From assembly GCA_026401035.1 (NCBI GenBank), contig JAPLNR010000075.1:1-64000 (forward strand): a stretch of 64,000 nucleotides of DNA. Direction: 5' to 3'. Made by a program: the position numbers and the translations under genes. Positions 1 to 11,414 of this stretch are shown here, in pieces. Under the pieces are notes generated by a model. That model searched no databases. It was not told the DNA's origin and was given only the letters and a program-made list of their open reading frames with translations. The stretch comes from Planctomycetia bacterium. Lineage in GTDB: Bacteria; Planctomycetota; Planctomycetia; Pirellulales; UBA1268. The number at the start of each line of letters is the position of its first letter. Position 1 is the first letter of the stretch.

Positions 1-2
1 TG

Positions 3-1130
3 ATCCTCGTCGGGATCGGCGTCTATGCGTTCGCGGAAGCCCTGCGGCGGCTGCCCGCAGCCGACAACACCGACCGCCGCGCCGTCGAAGAGCAGGTGCT
101 GACAGCCCGGGCGGCGGCGCGGCCCGTCCACCCCGCCCGGGAGAATTTTGAAAAGTCAGTCGAGGCTGCGATCGAGCAGATTCGCAAGGACGACCCAGCC
201 ACCTTCGCCAGGGACCCGGCTGGTGCCCGCCGGCGGATCTTCTCCCAGCACGTGTTCGAATGGCACACGGTCAGTCCCGACGTCGTGGCCAGCTACCTGT
301 TTACCGGTCTCGATCCGGAAAAGATGCGGGCCAACGTCGTGCAGCTGCGGCTCCAGCCCTTTGCGGACAATTCGAAGACGAGCGAGGCCGAAGTCCGGTT
401 TGCCCTCTGGCTCAACGAGCGGCCCTACCCGGTGAAGAATGGCAAGCATGAGGAATACGTGCTCGCCACCAGCACGGTGCACACCCTCGAACTGCCGGCC
501 ACGGCGATTGCCAACGATGGAACGCTGCGGGTGACGATCGCCAACCGCAACCAGGTCATGCCCGGCGACTCGCAGCCGACGAGCATCGGGTTCAATCCCG
601 GAGAGGGGCTCGAACTGCTCTACCGGGTCGGCAGCTTCGAGGGCAATTTTCTCCGCGCGCAACTGCTGATGTGGGCCAAGCTTGCGATGCTGTCCGCTGC
701 CTCGTTGGCGGCGGCCTCATGGCTCGGGTTTCCGATCGCCGTGCTCGCGAGCCTGATGGTTTTCGTCACGGCCGTCGCCAGTGCATTTTTTGCCGATGCC
801 ATCGACATCTACACGGGCCTCGACGACGCCATCCCCACCTTGTCGTCGATGTTCCGGCTCCGCAGCGGGTTCTTGCTCGAGCGGCTTGGGAAATTCGAGT
901 TCTGGGATGCCGCGAAGACTGTTGGATCTTTTTTCGCGGAGGCCTTTCTCTCGCTGATTCCCTCCTTCGGCGACTACGACGCGATCACGCAGTTGGCCAC
1001 GGGGCGGCTTGTTTCGGTCAGTGAAGCGGCGTCTGGGCTCCTTGAACTCGGCCTCTTCTACCCATTACTGCTGTTGGGCATCGGCTGGGTGCTGCTCGAA
1101 AATCGGGATCTTGTGAGCAGCTCCTCATGA
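3..1130 (+). CDS. Membrane protein, 5' end outside window (possible ABC-2 type permease subunit)
   Basis: The reading frame is open from the first bases of the window, so the start lies upstream; the first visible codons encode a hydrophobic stretch (ILVGIGVYAFAEAL) that looks like part of a membrane helix. An extracytoplasmic region of roughly 180 residues follows, with beta-rich sequence. The C-terminal third has about three to four hydrophobic segments (around LLMWAKLAMLSAASLAAASW, FPIAVLASLMVFVTAVASAF and LFYPLLLLGIGWVLL). The stop overlaps the next start as ATGA, so the two are translationally coupled. I suspect a permease or accessory part of an ABC-type exporter, judging from the fold pattern only; no catalytic motif supports a function. 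An internal GTG at 96 could serve as a start, but that would discard the N-terminal helix. Confidence 0.75.
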   Translation: MLVGIGVYAFAEALRRLPAADNTDRRAVEEQVLTARAAARPVHPARENFEKSVEAAIEQIRKDDPATFARDPAGARRRIFSQHVFEWHTVSPDVVASYLFTGLDPEKMRANVVQLRLQPFADNSKTSEAEVRFALWLNERPYPVKNGKHEEYVLATSTVHTLELPATAIANDGTLRVTIANRNQVMPGDSQPTSIGFNPGEGLELLYRVGSFEGNFLRAQLLMWAKLAMLSAASLAAASWLGFPIAVLASLMVFVTAVASAFFADAIDIYTGLDDAIPTLSSMFRLRSGFLLERLGKFEFWDAAKTVGSFFAEAFLSLIPSFGDYDAITQLATGRLVSVSEAASGLLELGLFYPLLLLGIGWVLLENRDLVSSSS

Positions 1131-3037
1131 CCGACCGGATCACCATCACCAGCGCCGCGATCGTCATGCTCGTCTGCTTGGCCGGGGCTGCTGCTGTCGC
1201 GGGGGTCGTCCAGCGACAGCGGCACGACCTGCACCTCGTCGTCTCCACCGAGGGCACTGAAGGGATGCCCCCGCATGTGGCCATCGTCACGGCGGCGCTC
1301 GGCACGTTCCGCGGGCTGGCCGTCGATCTGCTCTGGGCGCGGGCCGAACACCTGCAGGATCAAGGAGAGTTTTTCGAGGCCCAGACGCTCAGCCAATGGA
1401 TCACCACGCTCCAGCCGCGGTTTCAGCGGGTGTGGGCCTTCCAGGCGTGGAATCTGGCCTACAACCTCACGGCGGCGACGCAGGTGCCGGCGGAGCGTTG
1501 GGGGTGGGTGAACCGCGGCATCGACCTGCTCCGATCACGGGGCATCCCGCTCAATCCGCGGGCGGCCAACCTCTATTTCGAACTCGCCTGGATCTATCAG
1601 AACAAGATCGGCCGCGTGGGCGACAAGGAGCACTGGTACTACAAGGCCCGCCTGGCGGCCGAAATGCAGGAGTTACTCGGAGACCTCACCAGCGGAAAAA
1701 CCACGAACCAGGCGATCGAGCGTTTCCGAAGAATCAGCGACGCCCCGGCGACGCTCGACGAACTGGAAAGGAAAACGCCCGACGTCCGGCGGGCGCTCGA
1801 CATGCTGGCCGCGCACGACGCCAAGCCCGACGAGCAGATGGTACGAATGCTCGGCCGCGTGCTGATGTTCACAAATTCGCTTGATGCGCAACTGCTCAGC
1901 AAAACGTCGTTGCCGCCCGGCACGAATCGCGGTCTTCTCGACGCCATGCGGACCGACAAGGAGACGGCGACTCTGCTCGTCGAGCATCTGGTGCCGCACC
2001 TACAGAAGCGGGTTCTGGAGGATCGTTACCGGATGAATGTGGCTGAAATGCTTCGGGCGATGGAGCGGTACGGGCCGCTCGACTGGCGGCATCCGGATGC
2101 CCACGGCGTCTATTGGTCGGAACAGGGCGTCACGGTCTCACGGACCCTCACGCGGCGCGAGGATGTCAACGAACTGCTCCTGATTCGCAGCCGTCTCCTC
2201 ATGCTGATGGAGCTGATGCGATCCGGCCGCGTCGAGTTCGACGCCGCCACCGAGCGGGTCGATCTGATTCCCGATCCACGGTTTGCCAAGTTCTACGAGC
2301 AGGCGATCCAGGAGGCCTTCGAACTGATCGCCTCCGACGCGGGCGTGTCGGCCGCCGGCTTTGGCGACGCCGAGGAGAACGATCTCTTCGATGCCTACGA
2401 GAAATTTCTGAATCTCGCCACGATCTTCAGCTATCTCTACGGCGATCAGGCGGAGGCTGAGCGGTATTTCATCACGCTCCGCGATCTGGTCACCCGCCGG
2501 GGCTACGGCGACGAGCCGGTCTACGCCGATACGCTCGAAAATTTCGTGGCGATCCGGTTTTCCGGCACTGTGCAGGTCAACCTCGCCGACCTCCGGCAGT
2601 TTCTCGACGCGATGATCCAGCGGGCCATCGTGGAGGGGCTCGGAAAAGGGGATCTGAAGGTGTTCAGCCGCTACATCGGCGTCGCCCATTCAGTCTATGA
2701 CCGCCGCTTCGCCAGCAGTCGGCCGGGTGAAAAATTCGTGCTCGAGGAGGCGAAATTGCTCGAGTTTCCGAAGCTTGTCGAAAACTCATTCGAGAACGTC
2801 ATGAAGCAAAACGGCCTGCCAGTGCTGACGCGGGCACGGATCTGGGCCTGGGCCCCCGACAAGCTCCGGCGAACCGCCTACGAGTCGCTCGCAGAGACTC
2901 TTCGCACCGAGGCAGAGGCCGCCGGGCTCGATCCGCAGCGGGCATTTCCGCCGCCGCCGGACGATGCCCAGCCCGCAGAGGGCCGAAACTCTACCGCAGC
3001 CGCCAACGCCGACGAGGCTCCCGGTGAACAAGAGTAA
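1127..3037 (+). CDS. TPR-like helical membrane-anchored protein, unknown function
   Basis: This 636-residue protein has one N-terminal membrane helix (residues about 6-25, AIVMLVCLAGAAAVAGVV). A long, mostly alpha-helical region follows, with tetratricopeptide-like character; the segment around residues 60-110 (FRGLAVDLLWARAEHL, then LQPRFQRVWAFQAWNLAYN) is the most regular part. The tail is Pro/Ala/Glu rich and probably disordered. It starts inside the stop codon of the upstream membrane gene (ATGA), and its own end overlaps the next gene, so the three form one transcription unit. From the position I infer a partner of the upstream membrane protein. No enzyme motif is visible. Confidence 0.8.
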   Translation: MTDRITITSAAIVMLVCLAGAAAVAGVVQRQRHDLHLVVSTEGTEGMPPHVAIVTAALGTFRGLAVDLLWARAEHLQDQGEFFEAQTLSQWITTLQPRFQRVWAFQAWNLAYNLTAATQVPAERWGWVNRGIDLLRSRGIPLNPRAANLYFELAWIYQNKIGRVGDKEHWYYKARLAAEMQELLGDLTSGKTTNQAIERFRRISDAPATLDELERKTPDVRRALDMLAAHDAKPDEQMVRMLGRVLMFTNSLDAQLLSKTSLPPGTNRGLLDAMRTDKETATLLVEHLVPHLQKRVLEDRYRMNVAEMLRAMERYGPLDWRHPDAHGVYWSEQGVTVSRTLTRREDVNELLLIRSRLLMLMELMRSGRVEFDAATERVDLIPDPRFAKFYEQAIQEAFELIASDAGVSAAGFGDAEENDLFDAYEKFLNLATIFSYLYGDQAEAERYFITLRDLVTRRGYGDEPVYADTLENFVAIRFSGTVQVNLADLRQFLDAMIQRAIVEGLGKGDLKVFSRYIGVAHSVYDRRFASSRPGEKFVLEEAKLLEFPKLVENSFENVMKQNGLPVLTRARIWAWAPDKLRRTAYESLAETLRTEAEAAGLDPQRAFPPPPDDAQPAEGRNSTAAANADEAPGEQE

Positions 3038-5336
3038 GCGACTCGGTAGCGTCACGTCTCCGGGCCTTCCCTCGGCAACGACCCACCTTCCGAAACCAAC
3101 TCCCGGTCACTCCCCGCTCGCTGCGGCCGTGGCCATTATCGCGGCCTTCTGTGCCTCGGCCTGTCTCTTCCTGATCGAACTCTTTGCCGGAAAAATCCTG
3201 CTACCGCGATTCGGCGGAGCACCGGGCGTTTGGGTTTCTTGTCTGGCGTTTTTCCAGCTCGCGCTCGTGGCCGCCTATTTTTACTCCGATCGGGTGATCC
3301 GATTCGTGCCGACAGGGTGGCAGGTTTTGGGTCAGGGCGGTGTGTTTGTGGCCGCCGCAGTCGCGGCCGCCTGCGGACTCGGTCAGGCCTGCGACGCCGG
3401 CGGCCTCTCGCGGATGCCGCTCCCCATGGCCGTCATCCTGCTGCTGGCTGCAATGGTCGGGCCCGCTTTCTTCGCCATCGCCACCCTCGCCCCTCTGTTT
3501 GGTCATTGGCGCAGCCTGTGGCCCCACGATGGCCGCGGTTCGACGACGGCAGGACACCGCAACGCCTACTCCTTGTATGCCGCTGGCAATGCCGGCAGTT
3601 TCGCCATGCTGATCGGATACCCCCTGGCCATAGAGCCGTTCGCCGGACTCGCACGGCAGGCGGATATCACGGCGACGCTCTATGGATTGGTGGCGATACT
3701 GGCCATGGCCTGCGGCTGGTATGCGGCCACCCGACCCCGCCAGCCGGCCGCAGGCGGCGCGCCCGAACCAGCCGCCGCCCGCCGCTTGGACGCGCCGGTC
3801 GGTTGGAAGCGATGGCTGCGGTGGGTGCTGCTCGCGGCGATCCCCGCCTCCTGGCTGGCAAGCATTACCACCCATGCGACCGTCGAGGTGGCGCCCATGC
3901 CGCTCCTGTGGATCATGCCGCTGGCCGTCTACCTGGTGAGCTTCATTATCGTGTTCTCACCGCTCGGCAGGGCACTGCGGCGGCTGGAGCCTCCCGCCCT
4001 CCTCGTCGCCGTGGCAACCGCCACGTGGTTGCTGGCTTCCAAGATCGACGAACCCGTGTGGCTCGTGCTCTGCGGCCAGATGTTGATTTTTCTCGTTGTT
4101 TGCACCGCTCTGCACGGCATGCTCGTTGACGAACGTCTTCCGCCCGGGCAGTTGACGAGCATGTATCTGGCCATGGCGGTTGGCGGCGCCTGCGGCGGGC
4201 TCTGGAATGCCCTCGTTGCTCCGATGATCTTCGATGCGCACTATGAGTTTCCGCTGGCGATCGCGGCCGTTGCCGGCAGCATGCCCGGGGTGCGGGGAAA
4301 CATCATGGGCCGCGGTCGCTGGATGGTCGCCGGTGTCATGGCAAGCCTGCTCTTCGGTGCCAGCGGACTGGTGCCGGGGCTGCACGTTCCGCACTTGGCG
4401 TGGCTGGCCCTGTTGGCTTTCGCGACCTTCGTCATGCTGTTCGTCCTGCAGGGATGGGAGAGGGCCGCCGCAGTCACGCTGCTCTTGCTAGGCACCTTTT
4501 GGATCGGCGAAGACATCGATGACGTAATTCATCGAGAGCGGACATTTTTTGGGGTGGTGCGTGTTTGCGACGACACGAACGGCCCCTCCCGAAAACTTGT
4601 TCATGGAAACATCTGCCACGGCGTTCAACTCGTTACCGATGATCCCGAGCGACGCCGGATTCCTCTTTCGTACTATCACCAGACCGGGCCGCTGGGCAGT
4701 GTTTTCAAGACGCTCGCAGGGCAACACGAGATCCGTCGAGTGGGTGTCGCTGGTCTTGGGATCGGCACGATCGCAGCCTACGCGCAGCCCGAACAGGAAT
4801 TCGTGTTTTTTGAGATTGACCCGGCGGTCGTGCGGATCGCCAACAATCCTGGCTGGTTCACCTATCTTGCTGACTGCAGGGGCAAGTCGAGGGTTGTCGT
4901 CGATGATGCCCGAATGGCATTGCGGCGCGAGCAGGACAAATCGTTCGATCTGCTGGTCATCGATGCCTTCACCGGGGACTCGGTCCCGACACACCTCCTG
5001 ACCCGGGAAGCGCTCTCCCTGTACGGCCGGAAGGTTTCCGACACCGGCGTGGTTGCATTCCATATCTCGAACAAGTTCCTCGACTTTGCACCGATCGTTG
5101 AAGCTTTGGCTGCCGATGGCGGCTGGATGGCGCTCGATGGCCACGATCTCGAAGTGCCCGCCGATTACGCCCGCATTGCTTCCCATTGGGTGGTGTTGAG
5201 CCGCTCGCTGGACGTGATCCAGGCGATCTACGTGAGCCCAACGAGCGACCGGTGGAGTTGGAAGCCCGCTGCGGAAAAGCCCGCCTCCCGGCCTTGGACC
5301 GACGATCGCCATGCAGTAGCCGATGCCCTGTGGTAG
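3024..5336 (+). CDS. Membrane-anchored spermidine-synthase-like protein
   Basis: About 770 residues. The first 500 carry roughly ten or more hydrophobic helices; the last 230 form a soluble methyltransferase-fold domain of the spermidine synthase type. A SAM-type glycine motif (VAGLGIGT, near residue 577) is followed by an acidic ligand-binding residue after beta 2 (FFEIDP), the DDAR segment and the catalytic-type loop VIDAFTGDSVPTHLLT. Such fused transporter/spermidine-synthase proteins are common, but most lack proven aminopropyltransferase activity. I chose GTG 3024 because GAGG lies 6 bases upstream; an in-frame ATG at 2964 has no such site and would overlap the previous gene by 74 bases. 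No other polyamine gene is nearby, so the substrate is unknown. Confidence 0.8.
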   Translation: MNKSKRLGSVTSPGLPSATTHLPKPTPGHSPLAAAVAIIAAFCASACLFLIELFAGKILLPRFGGAPGVWVSCLAFFQLALVAAYFYSDRVIRFVPTGWQVLGQGGVFVAAAVAAACGLGQACDAGGLSRMPLPMAVILLLAAMVGPAFFAIATLAPLFGHWRSLWPHDGRGSTTAGHRNAYSLYAAGNAGSFAMLIGYPLAIEPFAGLARQADITATLYGLVAILAMACGWYAATRPRQPAAGGAPEPAAARRLDAPVGWKRWLRWVLLAAIPASWLASITTHATVEVAPMPLLWIMPLAVYLVSFIIVFSPLGRALRRLEPPALLVAVATATWLLASKIDEPVWLVLCGQMLIFLVVCTALHGMLVDERLPPGQLTSMYLAMAVGGACGGLWNALVAPMIFDAHYEFPLAIAAVAGSMPGVRGNIMGRGRWMVAGVMASLLFGASGLVPGLHVPHLAWLALLAFATFVMLFVLQGWERAAAVTLLLLGTFWIGEDIDDVIHRERTFFGVVRVCDDTNGPSRKLVHGNICHGVQLVTDDPERRRIPLSYYHQTGPLGSVFKTLAGQHEIRRVGVAGLGIGTIAAYAQPEQEFVFFEIDPAVVRIANNPGWFTYLADCRGKSRVVVDDARMALRREQDKSFDLLVIDAFTGDSVPTHLLTREALSLYGRKVSDTGVVAFHISNKFLDFAPIVEALAADGGWMALDGHDLEVPADYARIASHWVVLSRSLDVIQAIYVSPTSDRWSWKPAAEKPASRPWTDDRHAVADALW

Positions 5337-5587
5337 GCCGCTGGGCCAAGAACACCTCGAACCAACTCACGTTACCATTCAGTAGCAACCCGGGTTGATC
5401 GTCGACACGCCGGCATACAACCCGGCCCCGGCTATAAAACGCACTCCTACAGAGTTGCCTGGAGAGCGGCTGGCAGGTTTGCGTGCCCAGTTCTGGAAAA
5501 ATGTCGCAGCGCTCACGAATTCCTAACACAACGGCCTCTGTACGCACCCCCCCAGACCTGACGATGATGAAAGACGATCGCTGCTTT

Positions 5588-5625
5588 GAACCCCTTTCTT
5601 GGGGTTCGTTCGTTTGCGTCTTTTT
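5588..5625 (+). promoter_or_regulatory. Leader hairpin before the DUF1559 gene
   Basis: A perfect 7-bp stem (GAACCCC, loop TTTCTT, GGGGTTC) lies at 5588-5607 and is followed by a T-rich stretch ending in five Ts at 5621-5625, only 11 bases before the start codon at 5637. The form is that of a weak terminator or attenuator. The rest of the 300-base gap after 5336 shows no gene; a TATAAA at about 5433-5440 has no convincing -35 partner. Confidence 0.35.
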
Positions 5626-5636
5626 CGAGGATTCTG

Positions 5637-6758
5637 ATGGCTTTCTGCTCGCTTTGGCGCTCGGTTCGATCGGGGACCGTTTTTTCCAGCCGGTCACCCA
5701 AGGCCTTCACGATGGTGGAGTTGCTGGTGACCATCGCCATCCTGAGCATTCTCGTTGGCATGTTGCTCCCAGCAGTCCAGATCGCGCGGGAATCGGGACG
5801 ACGCCGGGCGTGCAGCAACAACATCCGGCAGGTCGGATTGGCCACGGCGAGCTACAGCGATGCGCGGAGGAATTCGCCGGGTTGGCGAAATGTCCTCCAA
5901 GCGTATACGACGGCACGGGCTACCACGGATCCAAAACTGGCTTGTGTGTCATGGACCGTGCAGATCATGCCTTTCCTGGAGCAGGACTCCGTCTACCAGT
6001 GGTACACCTCCTGTACCACGGCAACTGCGAATGAACCGCCGAAAGTACAAATCCCTGAATATCGTTGCCCTTCCCAGGGTGACCCCACGACGCCGTTCCC
6101 GCTTTCCTACGCGGTCAATGCCGGTACGGGCGGAGAAGTGCTGAACACTGCCTCAACGCCAGACTCTCAATTCACCGGTGACGGGGTCTGCGTGGACACC
6201 GTGGGAAACCTCGTCTCCACGCCGACGTTCGATGACAGTCGCCCCACATACTTACCCGCCCAGACAATCGCTAAAAATGGGCCGGCCGATGGTCGGTCGA
6301 TGACAATGCTGCTGAGCGAGCGGGCCGGGCCAAACGTGCCCACAGACATCGCCTGGTCGGCCAATCCAAGGGCGGTGAAGCCAAACGCAGGGGCAGTCGC
6401 CTCCAACCACACGATCCTCCACCCAATTGCCATCGGCAATGGATCACGGTTGAACGTCAGGGTAATCAACCCTACAGAGGAGACGCGACCTCTGCCGGCC
6501 CCCGTACCTACAAACGCCAAGCCGGAAGATTGGAACTTTCGTTATCCATCGTCGCGGCACCCCAATGGTGTCAACATGGTGTTTTGCGACAGCCGTACCG
6601 CATTCGTTCTCGCAAACATCGATCCTTGGGTGTATTGTCAACTGCTTTCATCTGACAGTGGTTCCGTGTCAGGCGTCGTTGCGAATTGGCAACAGCGCGT
6701 CGATGATGCCGGGCAACTGCGCCCCTACACGCTCAACCCGGCCGATCTCGTCAAGTAG
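5637..6758 (+). CDS. DUF1559 prepilin-like protein
   Basis: This 373-residue protein begins with a short basic leader followed by the type IV pilin-like cleavage and methylation motif (KAFTMVELLVTIAILSILVG), with Glu at position 5 after the presumed cut. The long N-terminal helix continues into a globular DUF1559 domain, including the typical planctomycete continuation RRRACSNNIRQVGLA. Planctomycetes carry dozens of these paralogues; they are thought to be exported pseudopilins, function unknown. ATG 5637 is preferred to the upstream TTG at 5586 because CGAGG sits 6 bases before it. Its codon use is less GC-rich than that of neighbouring housekeeping genes. It stands alone, with gaps on both sides. 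Confidence 0.9.
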   Translation: MAFCSLWRSVRSGTVFSSRSPKAFTMVELLVTIAILSILVGMLLPAVQIARESGRRRACSNNIRQVGLATASYSDARRNSPGWRNVLQAYTTARATTDPKLACVSWTVQIMPFLEQDSVYQWYTSCTTATANEPPKVQIPEYRCPSQGDPTTPFPLSYAVNAGTGGEVLNTASTPDSQFTGDGVCVDTVGNLVSTPTFDDSRPTYLPAQTIAKNGPADGRSMTMLLSERAGPNVPTDIAWSANPRAVKPNAGAVASNHTILHPIAIGNGSRLNVRVINPTEETRPLPAPVPTNAKPEDWNFRYPSSRHPNGVNMVFCDSRTAFVLANIDPWVYCQLLSSDSGSVSGVVANWQQRVDDAGQLRPYTLNPADLVK

Positions 6759-6855
6759 CGCCCGGGCTTCTACTTCGCCGCAATCTCCTCTCACCGCGTC
6801 TGCTGGCGGTTCCCGCCCGCCGGTCAGTCTCGGTCGGGACGCTGTTAGCGTTCTG

Positions 6856-7095
6856 TTAAGAAAATTGTTGATCGCAGAGCGACGGTTCGGCAGACCAGCA
6901 GATGATGTGGCCTCCTCCTTCAACCGTGATTGATCCAACCACCGTTGGTCTGAAGAAAGTCCTGCGAAAGACACTGTCTCCTACCAACAAAAACATCCCA
7001 ACGGCAGACACCAACGCCGTTTCCAACAGTGAACCAACATCGCTTTCAGTGCCTTGCTCAGCCTTTTCTTGGCCCGATTCGGCTCGTTTTGCCAT
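6856..7095 (-). CDS. Possible small hypothetical protein
   Basis: An open frame on the minus strand starts at ATG 7095 (or GTG 7119) and encodes about 79 residues: a charged N-terminus (MAKRAESGQEKAEQG), one moderately hydrophobic stretch (LLETALVSAVGMFLLVGDSVF) and a Cys-containing end. Nothing on the plus strand looks better. There is no clear ribosome binding site and no family I recognise. It lies in an AT-richer gap between the DUF1559 gene and dnaN, where it is the only plausible coding stretch. It could equally be chance. Confidence 0.25.
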   Translation of the reverse strand: MAKRAESGQEKAEQGTESDVGSLLETALVSAVGMFLLVGDSVFRRTFFRPTVVGSITVEGGGHIICWSAEPSLCDQQFS

Positions 7096-7129
7096 GGGCT
7101 GCTGTTCATCTGTCCTCACGTCTTATTAG

Positions 7130-7330
7130 GCACTGTTCCTGTATCTCTTCTGTATTCATTCTCTTCTTTTAGAAATCTTTCAGAAGAATAAAAGAAAGCA
7201 TGGATCGGGGGAATCAAAACCGGAGGAATTCGCGGGGTTTAGAGGGGATTTCAGGGGGCCTTTTGTCGGGTACAGTAAGGGGTCACGAACCCAGGATCGA
7301 GCCCCTGCCGGAAAGGACTGTTTGCCCGCG
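7130..7330 (+). other. AT-richer leader region upstream of dnaN
   Basis: This stretch is clearly richer in A and T than its surroundings (for example TTCTTTTAGAAATCTTTCAG and AATAAAAGAAAG near 7165-7200). It contains a 7-bp inverted repeat, TCTTTTA...TAAAAGA. It precedes the dnaN-DUF721-gyrB block, a place where a replication origin or the dnaN promoter could lie. I looked for DnaA boxes (TTATCCACA and close variants) on both strands and saw none, so origin function is not supported. Confidence 0.3.
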
Positions 7331-8443
7331 ATGAAAGTGCGTTGTACCCGAGAGCCGCTCCTCGCGGCCCTGCAGAGTGCGTCGGCCGTCGTGCCGGCCA
7401 GATCCCCCAAGCCGGTGCTCACGAACGTCAAACTCGAGGCCGCGTCGGGCTCGGCCGTCCTCTCCGCGACCGACCTCGAGGTCGGCATCCGCACCGAAAT
7501 CGAAGGGGTCGAGACATCCGCGCCGGGGGCCGTGCTCCTGCCGAGCGCCCGGCTTGCGGCGATCGTTCGCGAGAGTGCCCCGGGCACCGTCTTCGAGATC
7601 TACTCCGACGGCACGGCCTCGGTCGTCAAGGCGCCGCGGAGCGAGTTTCGCCTGCCGGCCGAAGACCCGATGGAGTTTCCTTCGGTGGCAACGTTTCCCT
7701 CCGAGCCGTGCTTCGAACTTTCCACGCCGCTGATGCGGGAACTCGTGAAGCGGACGGTGTTCGCCACCGACAACGAGTCGAGCCGGTTCGCGCTCGGCGG
7801 CGTGCTGCTCGAACTCACTGCCACGGGCGTCACCGCGGTCGGCACCGACGGCCGCCGGCTCGCGAAGATGGAGGGGCCGGCCGCCGCCGTGAACGGCAGC
7901 CCGGCCGATGCCCAGCCGATCGTGCCGGCCCGCGCCATGCAGCTCGTCGAGCGGTGCCTCGGCAACGCCGACGCCCCCGTCCATGTGGCGGTGCGATCGA
8001 GTGAGATCCTGGTGAAGACGGGAGCGACGACGATCTCGGCGCGGCTCGTCGAGGGCCGGTTTCCGCGGTGGCGGGACGTGTTTCCCGACCGGCCGGAGGC
8101 GATGCGAGTGAGCCTCGTTGCCGGGCCGTTTCTGGCCGCTGTCCGCCAGGCGGCGATCGTGACCAGCGAGCAGTCGAAGGGGGTTGATTTCGCGTTCGAG
8201 AACGGCCAGCTCGTCCTGTCCGGCCGGTCGGCCGAAAGCGGCGAGAGCCGGATCGAATTGCCGATCGACCACAGCGGAGCCGCGGTGCGAATCAAGATGG
8301 ACCCGCGGTTCGTCAGCGACTTCCTCCGGGTGCTCGACGGCGGCGCGAATCTTTCGGTGGAACTTACCGATGCGCAGAGTGCCTGTGTCTGCCGCACCGA
8401 AGACGGCTACGGCTACGTGATCATGCCCCTGGCTGCAGACTGA
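7331..8443 (+). CDS. dnaN: DNA polymerase III beta subunit (sliding clamp)
   Basis: This 370-residue protein matches the three-domain beta clamp along its length: it opens MKVRCTREPLLAALQSA, has the PVLTNVKLEA and LSATDLEVGI segments of domain 1, the FALGGVLLEL and VGTDGRRLA segments of domain 2, and ends with the conserved VIMPLA. The homodimeric ring tethers polymerase III to DNA. I chose ATG 7331 because it matches the usual family start; a TTG at 7322 lies closer to the AGGA at 7314-7317. It is followed almost directly by a DUF721 gene and gyrB, the order left when recF is absent. dnaA is not next to it. Confidence 0.95.
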   Translation: MKVRCTREPLLAALQSASAVVPARSPKPVLTNVKLEAASGSAVLSATDLEVGIRTEIEGVETSAPGAVLLPSARLAAIVRESAPGTVFEIYSDGTASVVKAPRSEFRLPAEDPMEFPSVATFPSEPCFELSTPLMRELVKRTVFATDNESSRFALGGVLLELTATGVTAVGTDGRRLAKMEGPAAAVNGSPADAQPIVPARAMQLVERCLGNADAPVHVAVRSSEILVKTGATTISARLVEGRFPRWRDVFPDRPEAMRVSLVAGPFLAAVRQAAIVTSEQSKGVDFAFENGQLVLSGRSAESGESRIELPIDHSGAAVRIKMDPRFVSDFLRVLDGGANLSVELTDAQSACVCRTEDGYGYVIMPLAAD

Positions 8444-8453
8444 CGTGTCTCCC

Positions 8454-11320
<2,867 letters not shown>

Positions 11321-11323
<3 letters not shown>

Positions 11324-11341
11324 GACAGGCTTCAGCCTGTC
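11321..11341 (+). repeat. Short palindromic repeat, copy 1 (supplies gyrB stop)
   Basis: TAG followed by GACAGGCTTCAGCCTGTC, a nearly perfect palindrome (GACAGGCT, two bases, AGCCTGTC). The TAG is the gyrB stop codon. Identical copies including the TAG occur at 17112, 21849 and 42635; a copy without the TAG occurs at 47585. Confidence 0.9.
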
Positions 11342-11348
11342 GGGCGCC

Positions 11349-11378
11349 GGTGCTGGGCTGCCCAGCACCGCCCGTTTT
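11349..11378 (+). terminator. Rho-independent terminator of gyrB
   Basis: A 9-bp perfect stem (GGTGCTGGG, loop CTG, CCCAGCACC) ends at 11369 and is followed by GCCCG and a run of four Ts. It sits 25 bases after the gyrB stop, just beyond the palindromic repeat, and before the convergent AraC-type gene. Confidence 0.7.
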
Positions 11379-11414
11379 CGTGGGCGTCGTGACTTTGAAT
11401 CGTCGCAGTGAGCG

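Noticed and set aside
6902-7129. 75-codon plus-strand frame in the gap before dnaN
   Set aside because: Composition is Pro/Ser-rich with no ribosome binding site; the minus-strand frame in the same place is slightly better but also weak.
7130-7330. Possible replication origin upstream of dnaN
   Set aside because: The stretch is AT-richer, but no DnaA boxes or AT-rich 13-mer clusters were seen, so origin is not claimed.
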